DNA from: Ophiostoma sp. CBS 140.51
Lineage: Eukaryota > Ascomycota > Sordariomycetes > Ophiostomatales > Ophiostomataceae
DNA length: 57,142 nt
Direction of reading: 5' to 3'
Assembly: GCA_029298735.1 (NCBI GenBank)
Contig: JANSLP010000207.1
Span: 1 to 57,142, forward strand
Both the position numbers and the translations under genes were made by a program. The stretch's first letter is position 1. Every line of letters starts with the position of its first letter. The notes below the pieces were generated by a model that saw nothing but the letters and a program-made list of their open reading frames with translations, did no database searches and was not told the origin of the DNA. Positions 20,918-32,928 of this stretch are shown here, piece by piece.

Positions 20918-23900
20918 CCTCGCACGAGGCTTTATGCGCATCATCGCCGTTGACGTCCGTCTGCCGCGCTTCCTGTTAATTATTCACAATCTACGATGTA
21001 ATCAGTTCCTCCTCTCAGGAGGTAGCCCGTTACTCAATGCCCCCGGGTTCTGCTGTACCGTCTTTCCTTGCAAATTTCGGTGGTATTATTTTTGCTCACA
21101 CTCTGGTTGCGCTGGGTCTTTTTCTTAAAAAACAAACCAACGGCCAATGGGCCACTGGCTGTTGTCTGGGTCTGGGCCAAAGTTGGGAGAGGGGAGACCT
21201 GCAGGAGTGTGAGGGGACACAAGAGAAAGAGGGGGGTAATGAAAAAATAGGTCGAGAACCAAAAAAGTTTTGTGTGGCGTGTGGCTTCCGAAGCTCACAT
21301 TCACTCTCACACTCACACACAACTTTGAGAGTCCCTCAATCTATCTTGCTTGCAGGATCAGCCCTCCTTTTATTTGGTTCTACCACTGCCGATTTCTTTT
21401 AGGGACGAGAGCCGAGGAACAGTATTTTTCAACAGCGGAATAAAGTGAAAGCGTTGTCCTTTTGATTTTCCGTATGGCGCACACAAAAAAATCCGGCGAT
21501 ATCCAGCACGCGATTCCGCGATTCTTTGTTTGCTGTTGTTTTCTTTCTCCCCTTACCTCACTTATGTGCATTTTTTGCAACGACAGAAAAAAAAGAGCAC
21601 ACCGAAATGTCCTGCAGCTTGGCTCACCCGTACACTCGCACACAAAAAAAATTAAAATGGTTTCACATGGCGGACTGCACAGGTAACTCGATCGTGTCTG
21701 TACGCAGGGCCACAACGTCAAAAAGCCGTTGTCCCTCCCCACAGGTGGACAAGACAACCCTTTTCTTGTCTGCAATTTGCCTGCACTTTGCCCGCATATT
21801 TTTTGTCTTCACTTTCTTTTATTTCACCCACCACACCTCACCACCACGAAGTACGCAATGCATCCTGCTGCCGGCCCTCCTGCTTTTGCTCTGCATATTT
21901 TAGTCCTCTCTAGTCCACTTGTCGTGCCTTAGCTCGGCGACCCGGTCGTTTTGCCTTCATTCTCACTTCCGTGCCCAGGCTCCCCACGTCTGCTTCCATT
22001 TTCGTTTTCTTTTATGCTCACTTTCCCAATTCAATTCAGTTTTGATGTGTATAGAGGGGCCCCTGTATGGAGAGCCCCTATTCTGGACATTGCCTCTGAA
22101 GATTTCAAAAGTGCCGGATGCTAAGATTTGCAAGTGAGAGGAAGCTAAGCCGATGGCCTTCATGAGATCTTCGTTTTTGCTGCTCTTTTTTGTGATTCTT
22201 CACACATTCATTCTTCTCATGGCTCTTTTCTAACGATCATCGTCCCCTCATTCGCTCTTCCTCACACGCCCTCCATGAACGCCAGTTTGCACTTCGTAGT
22301 GCTCGTTCTTGCTCCGTGGGATGCTTTCTTGATATTGCCTACTGGGTTGATGCACAGAACATGACAGAATAAAACGACGACGCATAACAATGCTACCGTA
22401 CCACCAAAAAAATCGATAAAATCGGCCGAGACTGATAAAAAAACTAGCCACACAGAGCGAGAGAAAATCGCAAAAACTACTGGAGAAAATGCAGACTTGA
22501 TTCCGTCTTTTCCCTTTCTATCCAATGGCAACCCAAGAAAACTAGAAAGAAAAGGCCATATCCGGGGAGCCGTTCCTTTCTCCCTCTTCCCTTGCCTTCT
22601 CGCTTTTCCCACAAACCTCCTCGCTCTCTGGCCTCCTGCCTCTTTTTAGTCCTTTCCTGTTCTCGACGCTCTGATCCGACCATTGCATTCTATGTCTAAT
22701 AAGACGATTCACTGTCCTTTTCTCGCCAGTTGAGAAAAGAGAGCCAAAATATGCCCCTCCACGCTCCACCCCCTCTCATCGACCGTGCTTCCTGTCACAC
22801 GGGAGGGCAGGTGCGGGTGGTTAGGCGACACGCTCTTGCCTCACCCAGTTCTTCCCCTTCCTGGACAGTGGTTATTTCTTGGTAGTTCCTTCCGTGCATG
22901 AGAGCATCGTCTGGGAGAGGGAGGAAGGAGCACTGGGGACCGGTCCTAAACCCCGATGGGTTCTTTCCATTCCCCCCCTTCTTATGATACTATCTCGCGC
23001 CTGCCTCGTATCGCATGCTCGTTCGCTCTTGCTCACTTTGACGACACACACAAAAGTACACACGCACGCATTCTCGCATACATACACTCGCACACATTTG
23101 TGCATTTCTAATCCATGTGCATGTCTCGTTTTGCATATTCCGACCGCTTTCAAACCCATTGGTTTGGCCCTGTTGCCCCGGCGTTGCGTCTTTCCCTTTC
23201 TGCCAACGCATCTTTGCAGGGCATGAGCAAGACGGGTGGTGACAGAAAGACCACAGAGAAATAAACCCAACGAAATGAAGACGAATGGGAAAGCGGGAAG
23301 ATGTTAAAGGAGGGAGGGGTGGTAAATGCAGACCAAGGGGGAAGCCATGCCCGACAGCTGCACTCCTGCCTGACGGATGGACGAGACAAGCTTGCCCTCG
23401 TTCGTTCGTTCCTTCGCCTCCAGTTTGCGTATCTTACCTTGCTTTCCCCAGCTATTTCGGCTTCTCATGCTCCTGCTCTTTTCTGCGATATTTCGAGCTC
23501 TTGTCGATTGTAGAGGAAGGAACGATCACGCAGTCTATTGACCAAGGCAGGCGCGAATAGTGAAGAGGGAACAAAACTACCATTTCGCCATAACTCAAAA
23601 CGTCAACCCTCACCAGACACAAAACAAAAACCTACGTCCAACCCACCAAAAAGACACCAAACATCACCGGTCCACACGCCGAGAAGCATGCCTAAATACG
23701 CACACCCCTATCCATAAGCCGTCAACGCCGCCGCCCGGCTCACTGTGCACACGGAACAACATGCCAGATCCGACCGTCTCTTCTGCATCAGCGCGCTTGT
23801 TTGGTTGTCCCCTCTTTTTTCTGCTCGACCCTGCTTCTCTTTGACTCTTGTTTTTCGTCTCTTTCTTCACGCCCCCTCCATCTCCCCTTGCTCCCACACT

Positions 23901-24927
23901 TTCTCGCTCCTTCCTCCAAGACGGGATGGCCGCTTGCAGATGGCTGATCCCCATCACTATTCAAGCCGATGTACTGTACTTCGCACTTGTTGCCGGTCTT
24001 TCCTCGTCTCAATTCTTTTTGCTCGTTTTTTGTCTTCTCTCTTGCCCAGCGGCGGCTTTTCTCACTGTCGTCACACTCCCAACGCCTGTGCTTCCCTGTT
24101 GTCGTCTCCCACCTTGCATGCGGCTAAACCTGGTTCTGCCTCCGTTTGACGTCCACCGTTTCTTGTCTCTTTTGGTCCCACTCTGACACTTTGATTCTCC
24201 TCATTGAACCACGCTTGGTCTTCACCGTTTCGGTATATCTCTTTCTTCAGCAAAATCAACATATTGCACTCGCACAAGGCGGCCAGCATTGGCATTGGCG
24301 TGCTGTCCAGCCAGATATAACGGCTGTTTAATTTCTCAATTCTCTTCCACCGATTGATGTCCCGATACTTCATTGCCTTAATTGCCTTCATTGCCTCATC
24401 CGAAGGTCTCTTTTCATGTCACATTTTGTCTTGACGTCGTCTTTGTCCACCTGTGAGTATCTAGGCATCCAGCCATGGCTCGTTTGGCTAAAGACTGACC
24501 CAGTTCCCCCAGCCGCATGTGCCCGGTCCTTGTCTCGCCTCTTTTGACAATTTTGTGCCTCTTATCCTCGTCTTCTTCTTCTCCATCCTGTCTAGCTTTC
24601 TTTCTGGTCAGTCCTCCCCCTAGTCCATTCCACGGTCTGCCCACCCTCCCTACCATCCCAGAATGCAGCCATTGACGCTCCTCCGCTAGCCATCGCGCCG
24701 AACAACCAATCCGTCGTCTCTTTTTCGTCGTTTCTCTGCCTCTTTTGTTTGCCATTGCCTCCGCACATACCCTTCGTGACTTTCTGGTCCCGGAGCATCC
24801 TTGCTAGCTTCGTATTTATTTCCAGACCAACATTTTGCTCTTCATCCCTCGTCCTCCCTTTCATGCTTGCCTCCTATCTTGGTTCATCGTCACCAACGCC
24901 ATTCTACGACCACGCCCCCCTTGATTC

Positions 24928-24963
24928 TCTTTTTCTTTTTCCTTTTCCTTTTCCTTTTCTTTC
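24928..24963 (+). repeat. CCTTTT-type pyrimidine microsatellite
   Basis: Run of T and C with repeated CCTTTT units in the long pyrimidine-rich leader. Likely a slippage-prone simple repeat. Confidence 0.85.
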
Positions 24964-26302
24964 GACTCTGAATTTATCTTGCCCCCGCTTCCTCCCCTGT
25001 CTTGAATTGTTTTCGTTTGTCAATTTTTCTCGCGCATGATCAGCTTTCCCACCCTTTCAACTTTGTCTTGATATCCACTACAACGCACACCCACGACGCC
25101 AACTGTTTACAAGATATGTCTCACGCACAACACTCTCTTCATTCATGACCTGGGCACACCTTCTTACTTTCTTTGAAAATTAAAATCCCTTTAGCCCTTG
25201 AACGCTTTCTATTTTCTGGTCAATTTATCTTTCTTGGCCGCCTTTCCTCGGCCTTTCCATCGAACCAACTCTACCCCCTGCTCAATATCTAGCGTCGGCC
25301 CTTTCTGAACCTTCTTGTCGCCTTCAAAAAACTCTCTTCTACCCCATCTTAAATCTGCCTTTTACGTTTGCGTGTGCACCATACTCGGTTACCCTTTTCT
25401 TCTTCCTTTTTCATGTACACACCCTCTAGCGATCCGTGTGTTGTCTTGACGTCCTTTCCACTTTTGATTTTTGTTTCTCAAGTTCTACACCCCCCCCTCG
25501 ACTTTGGCCACATTTTCCCAACGGCTGTCATTGCACATTATATCCACTATTATTGTCTTTGATATTTTTTCGTCTTGGTCTCGGCACATCCTTACGGGCT
25601 GTCTGTCTCTCTTTTTGACTTCTCTTTCTTCCTTTCTCTCCCTTTTCCTCAAAATTTCCATCATCCCTCCTAGCTTTCCCCTTGTTGTTTTCTGGTCCGC
25701 GCCATATCCTACCAAAGAGCACACCCCATCTTCCTTGCCAAACTCTACTTGATTCACCCCGTCGATCGCCACACATTTCTCGAACTATACTGGTCCTGCC
25801 ACCTCCTAGCCTTAGCTACACGTCAACGTTGCGGCTTTGATACGTCCTGTCAACGGCAAACGTACATACCTTGTGAGTAACATACATGCATGCACACTCA
25901 ATGAGAAGACCGAGCTGTTTGCACGGATCTTTCGCCTTTGTGTCCTCCTCCCTCCTGTCTCTTCCTAGTCTCATCCCCATCCTTACATCTTCTTGCCCCC
26001 CTTCCCTGTACTGCTTTGTCTTGTTCTGCTTCCTCTCCGTTTTCCTTCTATTTCCTGCTACCCACCATACCCATCCCCTTGTCTTGCCTTGTCGCCCTTT
26101 GCATATCCCCCACCCCTCTTTCTGTCCCTGACTTTCATATCACAGTTGCTCATCTCCGGTTCCGTTTCTCGGCCTCTCCTTGCCTTTTGAGCCAAGCGGG
26201 GTCGCGCCTTTCTTCTCGTCCTTGACGAATCGAGTTCTACACTCTTATCCTTCTCTTCTCGACAGAAGCCGACTTGAAGCCGGACAAGATGGCTCGAAAA
26301 AG

Positions 26303-26310
26303 TATAAATA
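26303..26310 (+). promoter_or_regulatory. TATA box of the small coiled-coil protein gene
   Basis: TATAAATA followed by a dense C/T-rich tract (26330-26400), the usual arrangement of a fungal core promoter, 243 bp before the ATG at 26553. If used, transcripts would start after the earlier in-frame ATG at 26289 and would encode only the shorter protein. Confidence 0.6.
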
Positions 26311-26552
26311 TGTCTCTTCTCTCCCGAGTTGAGATGTGTTTTCTTCTTTCTTTCTCTTCCTCCTTTTTTCTTTTTCTCCTCCTCCTCCTCATCGTCTTTG
26401 ATTCCATAATCACATCACCATACCTTTTGAACTCATACCTTCGCCTTTGCAACGCACTCAGACAATACATTTTCTGTCTCACACGCTCTACTTCTACTTC
26501 CCGCAAGAACTCACCGCACTTGTCTTCTACATCCCCAATTCTATCCGACATC

Positions 26553-27496
26553 ATGTCTTCCTACAGCTCCCACATGTACACCAGCACGCTCCCCATGGCC
26601 GTTCCCGGCAAGGACGAGTATGCTGGCTACTACCACAGCTATAACAGTGGGCACAGCGCCTACTCGGTGTCACCGCCGGAGTCTGAGAACGTGAGCTCTG
26701 CGTCTGGCGGTGCCTCGTACGGCGTTCAGCCCGGCTACTCCACCACCGCAAGTTACGCGGGCAGCATGCAGGGCGACTACGACAGCTCCATGTCTGCGAG
26801 TGGCGTTGATTTCAATGACTACATGCAAGATCGTTTCAACGACACTTTCAACCCTATCCCGCTCGACAAGAGCGTGGCAATGCAGGCGCAGGCGTGAGTA
26901 CAATCTGCACCGAGATCAAAATCGAAAGCCAGAAAACAGCCGCTTTTAAAAGCAGCGCACTGCGGCAAAACAAGTTACTAACAACTCGCAGATCTGGACG
27001 TCTGAACGACAAGCACCGCGAGCTCATGGAGCTGCAGGCAAAGGCGCAGGCTCGTCTTTCCAAGGCGCGCACCCGGTTTGCTGACGGCATGCGCGAGGCA
27101 CGCGAAGTGCGCGCAGACCTGGAGTGGTCGCAGAAGAAGTTGACGTGAGTTTTTAATACCAAAACCGTCTTCCTGGCCGCTTTTTAAGTTGCACAAAATT
27201 TGCACGTGGCGATTATCGCATTGCGTTTGGCGACAAGATCGATCTGTTGTCGAAGCGGCGACTTGCCAAATTAGGCAATTCGGCTTTTCTCCAACTTCGC
27301 AAATTATGCTACAGGAGCAGAATTTGCCAAGCGCAAAAATCAACGAAGTGCATTTGGCAGCGGCAGCGAAAACAAAAAGACTGCGAATTTGAAGCTGACG
27401 AGTTGATAAAACAGGTCCTTGAACTCAAAGGCGGCGAAGAAGCACCCCAAGGAGTACAAGAAGGCTCGCGAGCGGTACCCTTCTCCGGACTACTAA
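26553..27496 (+). CDS. Small conserved-type coiled-coil protein of unknown function, three exons
   Basis: I do not recognise a named family with certainty. Exons 26553-26893, 26992-27144 and 27415-27496 give 191 aa; both introns have GTGAGT donors and CTAAC or CTGAC branch points, and the frame closes exactly. The first 110 residues are Tyr/Ser/Gly/Met-rich and look disordered. The second exon is a highly charged helix (SGRLNDKHRELMELQAKAQA, then ARTRFADGMREAREVRADL) predicted to form a coiled coil. The third exon is Lys-rich and ends in the compact motif RYPSPDY. Exon quality and the helix-plus-tail layout suggest a conserved Pezizomycotina protein, possibly nuclear. An ATG at 26289, 88 codons upstream in frame, would add a strongly hydrophobic segment. 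Confidence 0.75.
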
Positions 27497-30117
27497 ACGC
27501 ATGGAGCCGCAACCGGTTCGACGGGAGGCGCCTGAACCCGCCCCCCCTGCTTTTAGCGTTCCTTCGACATTCGACCCGGAAACCTTATTTTTGGACCTTT
27601 TCTCGCATACCGTTTCTTTATTACTATCCTCTTTTATTTGTCTTTCGAGCGACCAGGGGGCTGCATCTTGAGTACACCCCACCACCACCTTTTTCACGCC
27701 TCGAGCCGCTTCCCCACCACCATCTATTCCTGTCTTGGTATTCTTGCGGTTTTTCCCCTGCAAGCGAGCAACGAGCGACGGAGCTCAAACGACAACGACG
27801 ACACCAGCTGCAAAATCAAAAGTTGGGGTCGATCGAAAACGGCGGACATCTCCTTTACATGGGCAGCTGATTTGACGCTGCGGCGGGGCACACTTTTTTC
27901 ATTTGCTTGGGATTTTTGGCGATTTTGTTTTTTGGGCGGCGTTTCATTTATTTGCTGCTTATGATTTTTTCTTATTCCCCTTACCCTTTTGTTATTTTTT
28001 CTGTTTTTACTATCCGCGCATTTTTTATGCCGCGCGGGGTGGACGTTCACGACGTTACGAATTATGATTGGGCAAAATCACACGGATCTTTTTGACAGGA
28101 GAAAAATTGAAGAGAAGTACAGTACAAAGTCATTTTCCTGGGAGTTTGGTGTGGGTGGGAGCATCCGTTCGGCAAGCGCCAGGGCTGCAGTAGCTCACTG
28201 GGGAAAGCGTGCCAGTTGCACTGACACGCCCCCTCCATTTTCCCGCTCACAGGTCTCGCATGCTGCAAGGGACAGCCGGGACGAACAGGGCGTGGCGACA
28301 GTGTGGTTCCAGGGGAGTGGGAGAGCGCAGGGGGAAGAGGGCCTGCTGTGTGGCAGCAGAGCGGCCTGGAGAAGCAACGAGGGAGGGGGAGTGTGCTTTT
28401 CTGGGCTGTCAATGGCCGCTGGAGAACTCTAGGGCAGCGAGCGCATGGGGGCGTGTGTGTGTTCGAGCGCGCTTATAAAGCGGGCACTGACAGGGCATGG
28501 CACGCGGCCGTCTGCAGATGAGATCCGGGGGGAGCGACCTGGCGGGCAGCAGCGAGGTGAAGGGGGATGACAAAACGGTGGGCGGCCGAGAAAACGGAGG
28601 ACGGGAAGGGCACGCCCCCAGAGAGAGATGTGGAAACGGTGGCGGCAAGCTCTGAGACTGTGAGCCTATCTTGTATATAGCACTTTTGACAACCCCTTGG
28701 AAACGGCGGTGACGCTGGCACCAAGCCGCTTCTAGGGTGAGGCTGGGCAGGGAGACGAGAAACGACAGCAGGCCACCAGTCAGCAGAGAGCGCCTCTGCT
28801 CTTCCTGTGGGCGGTGGTCTTCTGCGGACGAGCTGACTTTCTCATTGGCCCAGGAGAGAGAGAGGCTGCCGATGTGCTGCGGGATGGGCTTCTCCGGGTG
28901 TGCTGGAGTACTGGCTTTGTACTGTATTTGCTTCTTTTTGCCTGTGCTGTTGTGCTTTCCTTAGGTATGAATATAAAGACTCGATAAATGAATCCGTATC
29001 CTTGACCAGAGACTTTGTAGGCGTGCGCAGGTCCGTAAACTGTACGTGTAAGTCCGTAGAAAAGCGAGGGAGGCGCCACATTTTCTCCGTGTGTGTGTGG
29101 CTTGTGTGGTATACCCGTGGCCATCCGAGTGTGTAGACGCAGGTGCGTGGGCACGTTGGTATGCGTAAGTGTGGTAAGTGGTGTGAGTGTTGATGCAGCT
29201 TGCCCTTTCCCATCACACCTCCCACTTTCCAAAGCCCAGCCCCCAATCAGAAAACATTCTTTCTTTTTCACCTCGTTCTTTCACCGAAAATCGATTGAAG
29301 GAATTGACGTTCTTGATTGTCTTTCTTGTTTCCTCTTTTCTTCTTTTCCCCCTTGATCTTCCCCAAAACCCTTTTGATTTCATCATCCTGACATCTTTTT
29401 CTTCCATTTGTTTTCAACCTTTTCGTTGGGCACCATTGCCTCATGTAAATTGCTCGTTGGTGCTGCCAACAGACACGTTTTGTACCACCTGTTGTCCCGT
29501 CTCTTTGTCCCCCTTTTGGGTTTGTTTTCTTTTACCCCTGACCGGACAGGCCAGCACGTGATGTGGCTTTTCTACCAGCAACACTTCAAAGAGTGTTGGT
29601 TGGTGTTGGGTATCAGGGGGCACAGACGCCTGCCATTGATAGGCCCAACAGGATAAGAGGCACAATTGGGTGGCGAAAGAGATGTGGGATCATGTAGTCT
29701 GTAGAGTCTGACAGGGGTACAATAGTGTTTGTCTTGTGGCTTGATGAAAAGACGTGCATGTCAAAAGGGACAAGAATGAAAATGCAAAATGAGGTTGTGC
29801 AACGTGCGAGAGAAGCGGGAAAGCGGCAGGCGAAATATTTTGGGCAACGTGCTCGCTCGCGGCAAGTCGAGATGATAAGAAGGGGGCAGGCCGAATATTG
29901 GGCAGTGAAGCGTTATGTCGGGTTGGGCTGAAGGAGGGAGACGGAAATGAGAATAATCGAAAAGCAGATAAAAAATCGAAAATGCACTGACAAGTGACAT
30001 CCTTGCTTTCTGCCTCGCTTGTTCTGACCGCTTTGGGTTGTTGGGTATAAAAGCGTGGACGTCGTATCGAGAAGGTGGCGGACACACACAAAAAGAGTCG
30101 TCACTAACCTGCTCCGA
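27497..30117. other. 2.6-kb region between two convergent genes, no gene supported
   Basis: Unusually long for a tail-to-tail gap. It includes a G-rich section (about 28200-28900) with TATA-like elements at 28471-28478 (CTTATAAA) and around 28673, and a T-rich section from about 29250. Open frames are short and have no coding-like composition. It may contain long 3' UTRs or a non-coding transcript. Confidence 0.45.
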
Positions 30118-31182
30118 TCATACCTTCTGAACACGTCCGTGGTCCCGCTCAAGCCAGTTGCTTCCGCGCGTCGGCAGGCCCAGCTTCTGCTCGATTCGGG
30201 CCCAGGGGTTCTCGTTGCTCGTCGGGTCGTAGTAGCCGGTCCACCAGTCCCGCTGGTGACCGCCGTGGGCATGGCTACCGTGTCCTCCGCGACCTCCGCG
30301 ACCACCACGACCTTGCCACTGGCCACGGCCATCCGTCGACCCAACAAGCGACGATTCATCGCCCATTTCCGAGTCGGCGGCTTCGCTGCCTGCGGCATCA
30401 CCGGCGCCGAACTGCGGACCAGCGCTGGGCATCAGGTCCGGGTTGAAGCCGTGGCGGTCTACCGGGCGAATTCCACCGTGATGGCGGCTTGTGGAGTGGA
30501 CTGCACCATCCAGCTGCTGTGCGGCCGCTGCTGCCGCAGCTGGTGATATGCCATATGCGGCATTGCCCGCGGCCACGACAGCATCAATACGGGCCTGCAG
30601 TGCCACCGGGTCCTCCTCGACATTTTCGGGCACTGAGTTACCCAGATGGTCTCGTATCTCGCCTACAGGTCGTGACGTGTCGAGGTATTGTGGACCTGGC
30701 TCGTCGTTTGCGTCTGCATCTCCGCCAGTCTCGAGGTTGGCACCACCAGCCTCTTTGTCATCCTCGCCGTTATTGTCATCGTCGTCGTCGAGGTCGATCT
30801 CGTCCGTGTTAGTCTTTGTCGGTGGTGGAAGCTTCATGGCCATCTTAGCGCTGTTTTGTGGTTGTGGTGGGTGGAGGGGGAGGTCGCTTAATGATGTTGT
30901 CGCTGGAGCCGTGGCCGGTGCCATCGTCTTCACCGGCCGGGGAGGCAGCTTTGTCGCATTCGCACCCGTCCCTGCCGGGTAGACCTGTGTACGTGCTGGC
31001 GGCCGCCCATCGCGCGGCGTGCCAATGACGGCGTCGGCCTGTGGGTTGAACCGCCGCTTCTTATTCAGCGGGGCCTGCGCGCCAAAGCTGGAGAAGCCCA
31101 TGGCGGCGGCGACGGCAGCCGAGTCGAGCTCGTCGACATCATAGTCGTTGTTGTGGTCGTGGTCGCGATCGTGGCCGGCCAT
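30118..31182 (-). CDS. RGG-containing protein of unknown function
   Basis: Single open frame, 354 aa, ATG at 31182. Not assigned to a named family. Three blocks look functional. The N-terminus (YDVDELDSAAVAAAMGFSSF followed by a KKRRFNP basic patch) could include a nuclear localisation signal. The central part is acidic and Pro/Ala-rich. The C-terminal part has an Arg-Gly-Gly box (GRGGRGGRGG) and the Trp-rich segment RDWWTGYYDPTSNENPWARI, probably a conserved short domain. RGG boxes bind RNA and are substrates of arginine methyltransferases, so RNA association is a reasonable inference. The stop codon sits inside an AAG|GTATGA splice-donor-like sequence, so the true C-terminus may lie in a further exon. 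Confidence 0.75.
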   Translation of the reverse strand: MAGHDRDHDHNNDYDVDELDSAAVAAAMGFSSFGAQAPLNKKRRFNPQADAVIGTPRDGRPPARTQVYPAGTGANATKLPPRPVKTMAPATAPATTSLSDLPLHPPQPQNSAKMAMKLPPPTKTNTDEIDLDDDDDNNGEDDKEAGGANLETGGDADANDEPGPQYLDTSRPVGEIRDHLGNSVPENVEEDPVALQARIDAVVAAGNAAYGISPAAAAAAAQQLDGAVHSTSRHHGGIRPVDRHGFNPDLMPSAGPQFGAGDAAGSEAADSEMGDESSLVGSTDGRGQWQGRGGRGGRGGHGSHAHGGHQRDWWTGYYDPTSNENPWARIEQKLGLPTRGSNWLERDHGRVQKV

Positions 31183-32928
31183 GATTGTGTTGTGATGTGT
31201 GTTTTGTGTAGAGGACTGAACGAAAAGGAGTTGAAGAGATGTTCAGTGGCGAAGACGTCCTTGCTGAGTCGGGGTGCAGAAACGGAAGCCGCGATCGAGC
31301 AAACGGCGGGCAGCTCTTCCGAGTCGGTGCCTGGGCGTATGGCAAGTGAATCGTGCGCAAGGAAGGAGCGAAGGGTCGAGCGGCGGCCGGAAAGAGAGTA
31401 GTTGGAAGGGTTCGATTGAGGCTCGGTCGGGGTCGACGTTGAAGAAGGTGCGAGTGTCGCGACTTGCTGTGCTTGGATGCGTTGTCGTTCGCGATGCTTC
31501 TCGCATTACTTTTGTTAAGCTATTTTTTTGCGGTCGCCTTTTAGCGGGGAGGCAAGGAACAACGCAGAACTGTCGGCACAAGGCACGCTACTTTGACACT
31601 GCTGCCAGAACCCTGGTGACACGACAGAGGGACCTTTGCCCCTGTTTTTAGTTTCGTCGGAGAAAAAAGTGGAGCTTGTTTTGAGCCTCTTCTTCTCAGC
31701 CCTGTATCTGATTTGGGTAATGTTTGGGCACAAAGTTGGACTGTATTCATAGAATAAATGAGCAGAGAACTGCCAAAAAAAGAGGATTCTGCTCAGCATT
31801 GGGGTCATGCTGCCTGAGTAGCTCCATCTCATGGAATGGGCATCATCATTGGCCAAAATGAGCCCCTACAGGAGCATATTCTAGGTTCTGATAGGCACAT
31901 ATTCTCTGCACCTACTTGTACCGTTTAAGATGCTCATGTCTCCTTTTACTTTGATGCTCTCTTCTGTTTCGATGGACAATTTGACATGTGCATGTGACTG
32001 GCCAACGAGATAGGTGCGAAGAAAGTATCGGTTGATCGCGATGATGATTCATGACGAAACTCGAAAGACTTCGGCCAAAAGGGGCCGTTTAGCTGTGTTC
32101 GCCGAGACGGAGGTGTGACAAAAAGCACGAATGTTGGCCTGCATTTTCAGCACACATTTTGCCCCCCATTATTAATGTATTGTTGTACGTCGTATTGTTT
32201 TCTATTTTGTCCACTTTATTTCGATCTCTGCGAGTTTCGCTTCGTAGACTACAGCTTCAGCCTTGCCAAGACTGCGTGGTGGCCCTAGATCTAATGTCCC
32301 AATTGTTGCAGTGCCAAGTCCTTATCGGAAAACGACATACGGAAATCGTGAGATCGTCTATATAAGTGATTGCAAAAGTAGATGTTATTTTCAAAGAAGC
32401 AGGACCTACTCAGGTCTACGAAGGCGTGCCAATTTTGGACAGTGCGACGCAAGGAGACAAGCTGGGTAAGCAAAAGATGCAAAATATGTAAGAGTACGAC
32501 ATACGTCCTCACTCGGCGCCTCGGCGTGTGCAATCGAGGAGAGAAATTGCACCAACACTCCCGTCGTTCAGGAACTTTAGAAAGGGACCTGTCTCGTTGA
32601 GGTATGTAAGGGGCTAGTTCCTCCCTCATATTTCTTCTTCCTATAGATATGGCGCCACTGTCTCGAAATTCGCTGCACCTCTGAAATGAGCTGAAGATAC
32701 AGGAATTTGTCTATGTACGTTGGACCATCGTTCTGATTTTCTTACTTATTCCTCTTCCGAGAATAAACTTTAGTGCCTGGATATACAACCAGTCGAAGCT
32801 TATTTTTTGGCCGCCTCGACACCTTGCCATAGAAAATTGACCCCGATCAATGTTGTCATCAAAATTATATGCATGCAAAGTAATATTGTAAAGAAGGAGG
32901 TAGTAGCCCAATATTGAAAAGGGAATAA
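31183..32928. other. Intergenic region, becoming AT-rich, no gene seen
   Basis: 1.7 kb upstream of both the RGG-protein gene (-) and the glycosyltransferase-like relic (+). The left 400 bp are GC-rich promoter-like DNA; from about 31650 onward the sequence turns AT-rich with only short frames. A TATATAA-like element lies near 32360. No missing 5' exon of the relic could be found here. Confidence 0.45.

Larger units (their letters stand above)
19951..26552. other. 6.6-kb pyrimidine-rich intergenic stretch
   Basis: Spans from the DGK1-like stop to the ATG of the small coiled-coil gene. It is strongly C/T-rich on the plus strand over most of 21.7-26.5 kb. It holds a three-copy 19-bp tandem repeat (20861-20917), a CCTTTT microsatellite (24928-24963) and CA-rich patches near 23040-23100. 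Open frames here arise because stop codons are rare in C/T-rich DNA, and none resembles a protein family. It may be a large regulatory region or long leader of the downstream gene, although a TATA box close to that gene argues for a proximal start as well. Confidence 0.5.

Noticed and set aside
23745..24149. 134-codon plus-strand frame rich in Ser, Leu and Phe
   Set aside because: Located in C/T-rich DNA where stop codons are rare; the hydrophobic look is a base-composition effect.
31405..31425. GGTTCGATT resembling a tRNA B box
   Set aside because: The flanking bases do not pair into a T stem and no A box or acceptor stem is present.
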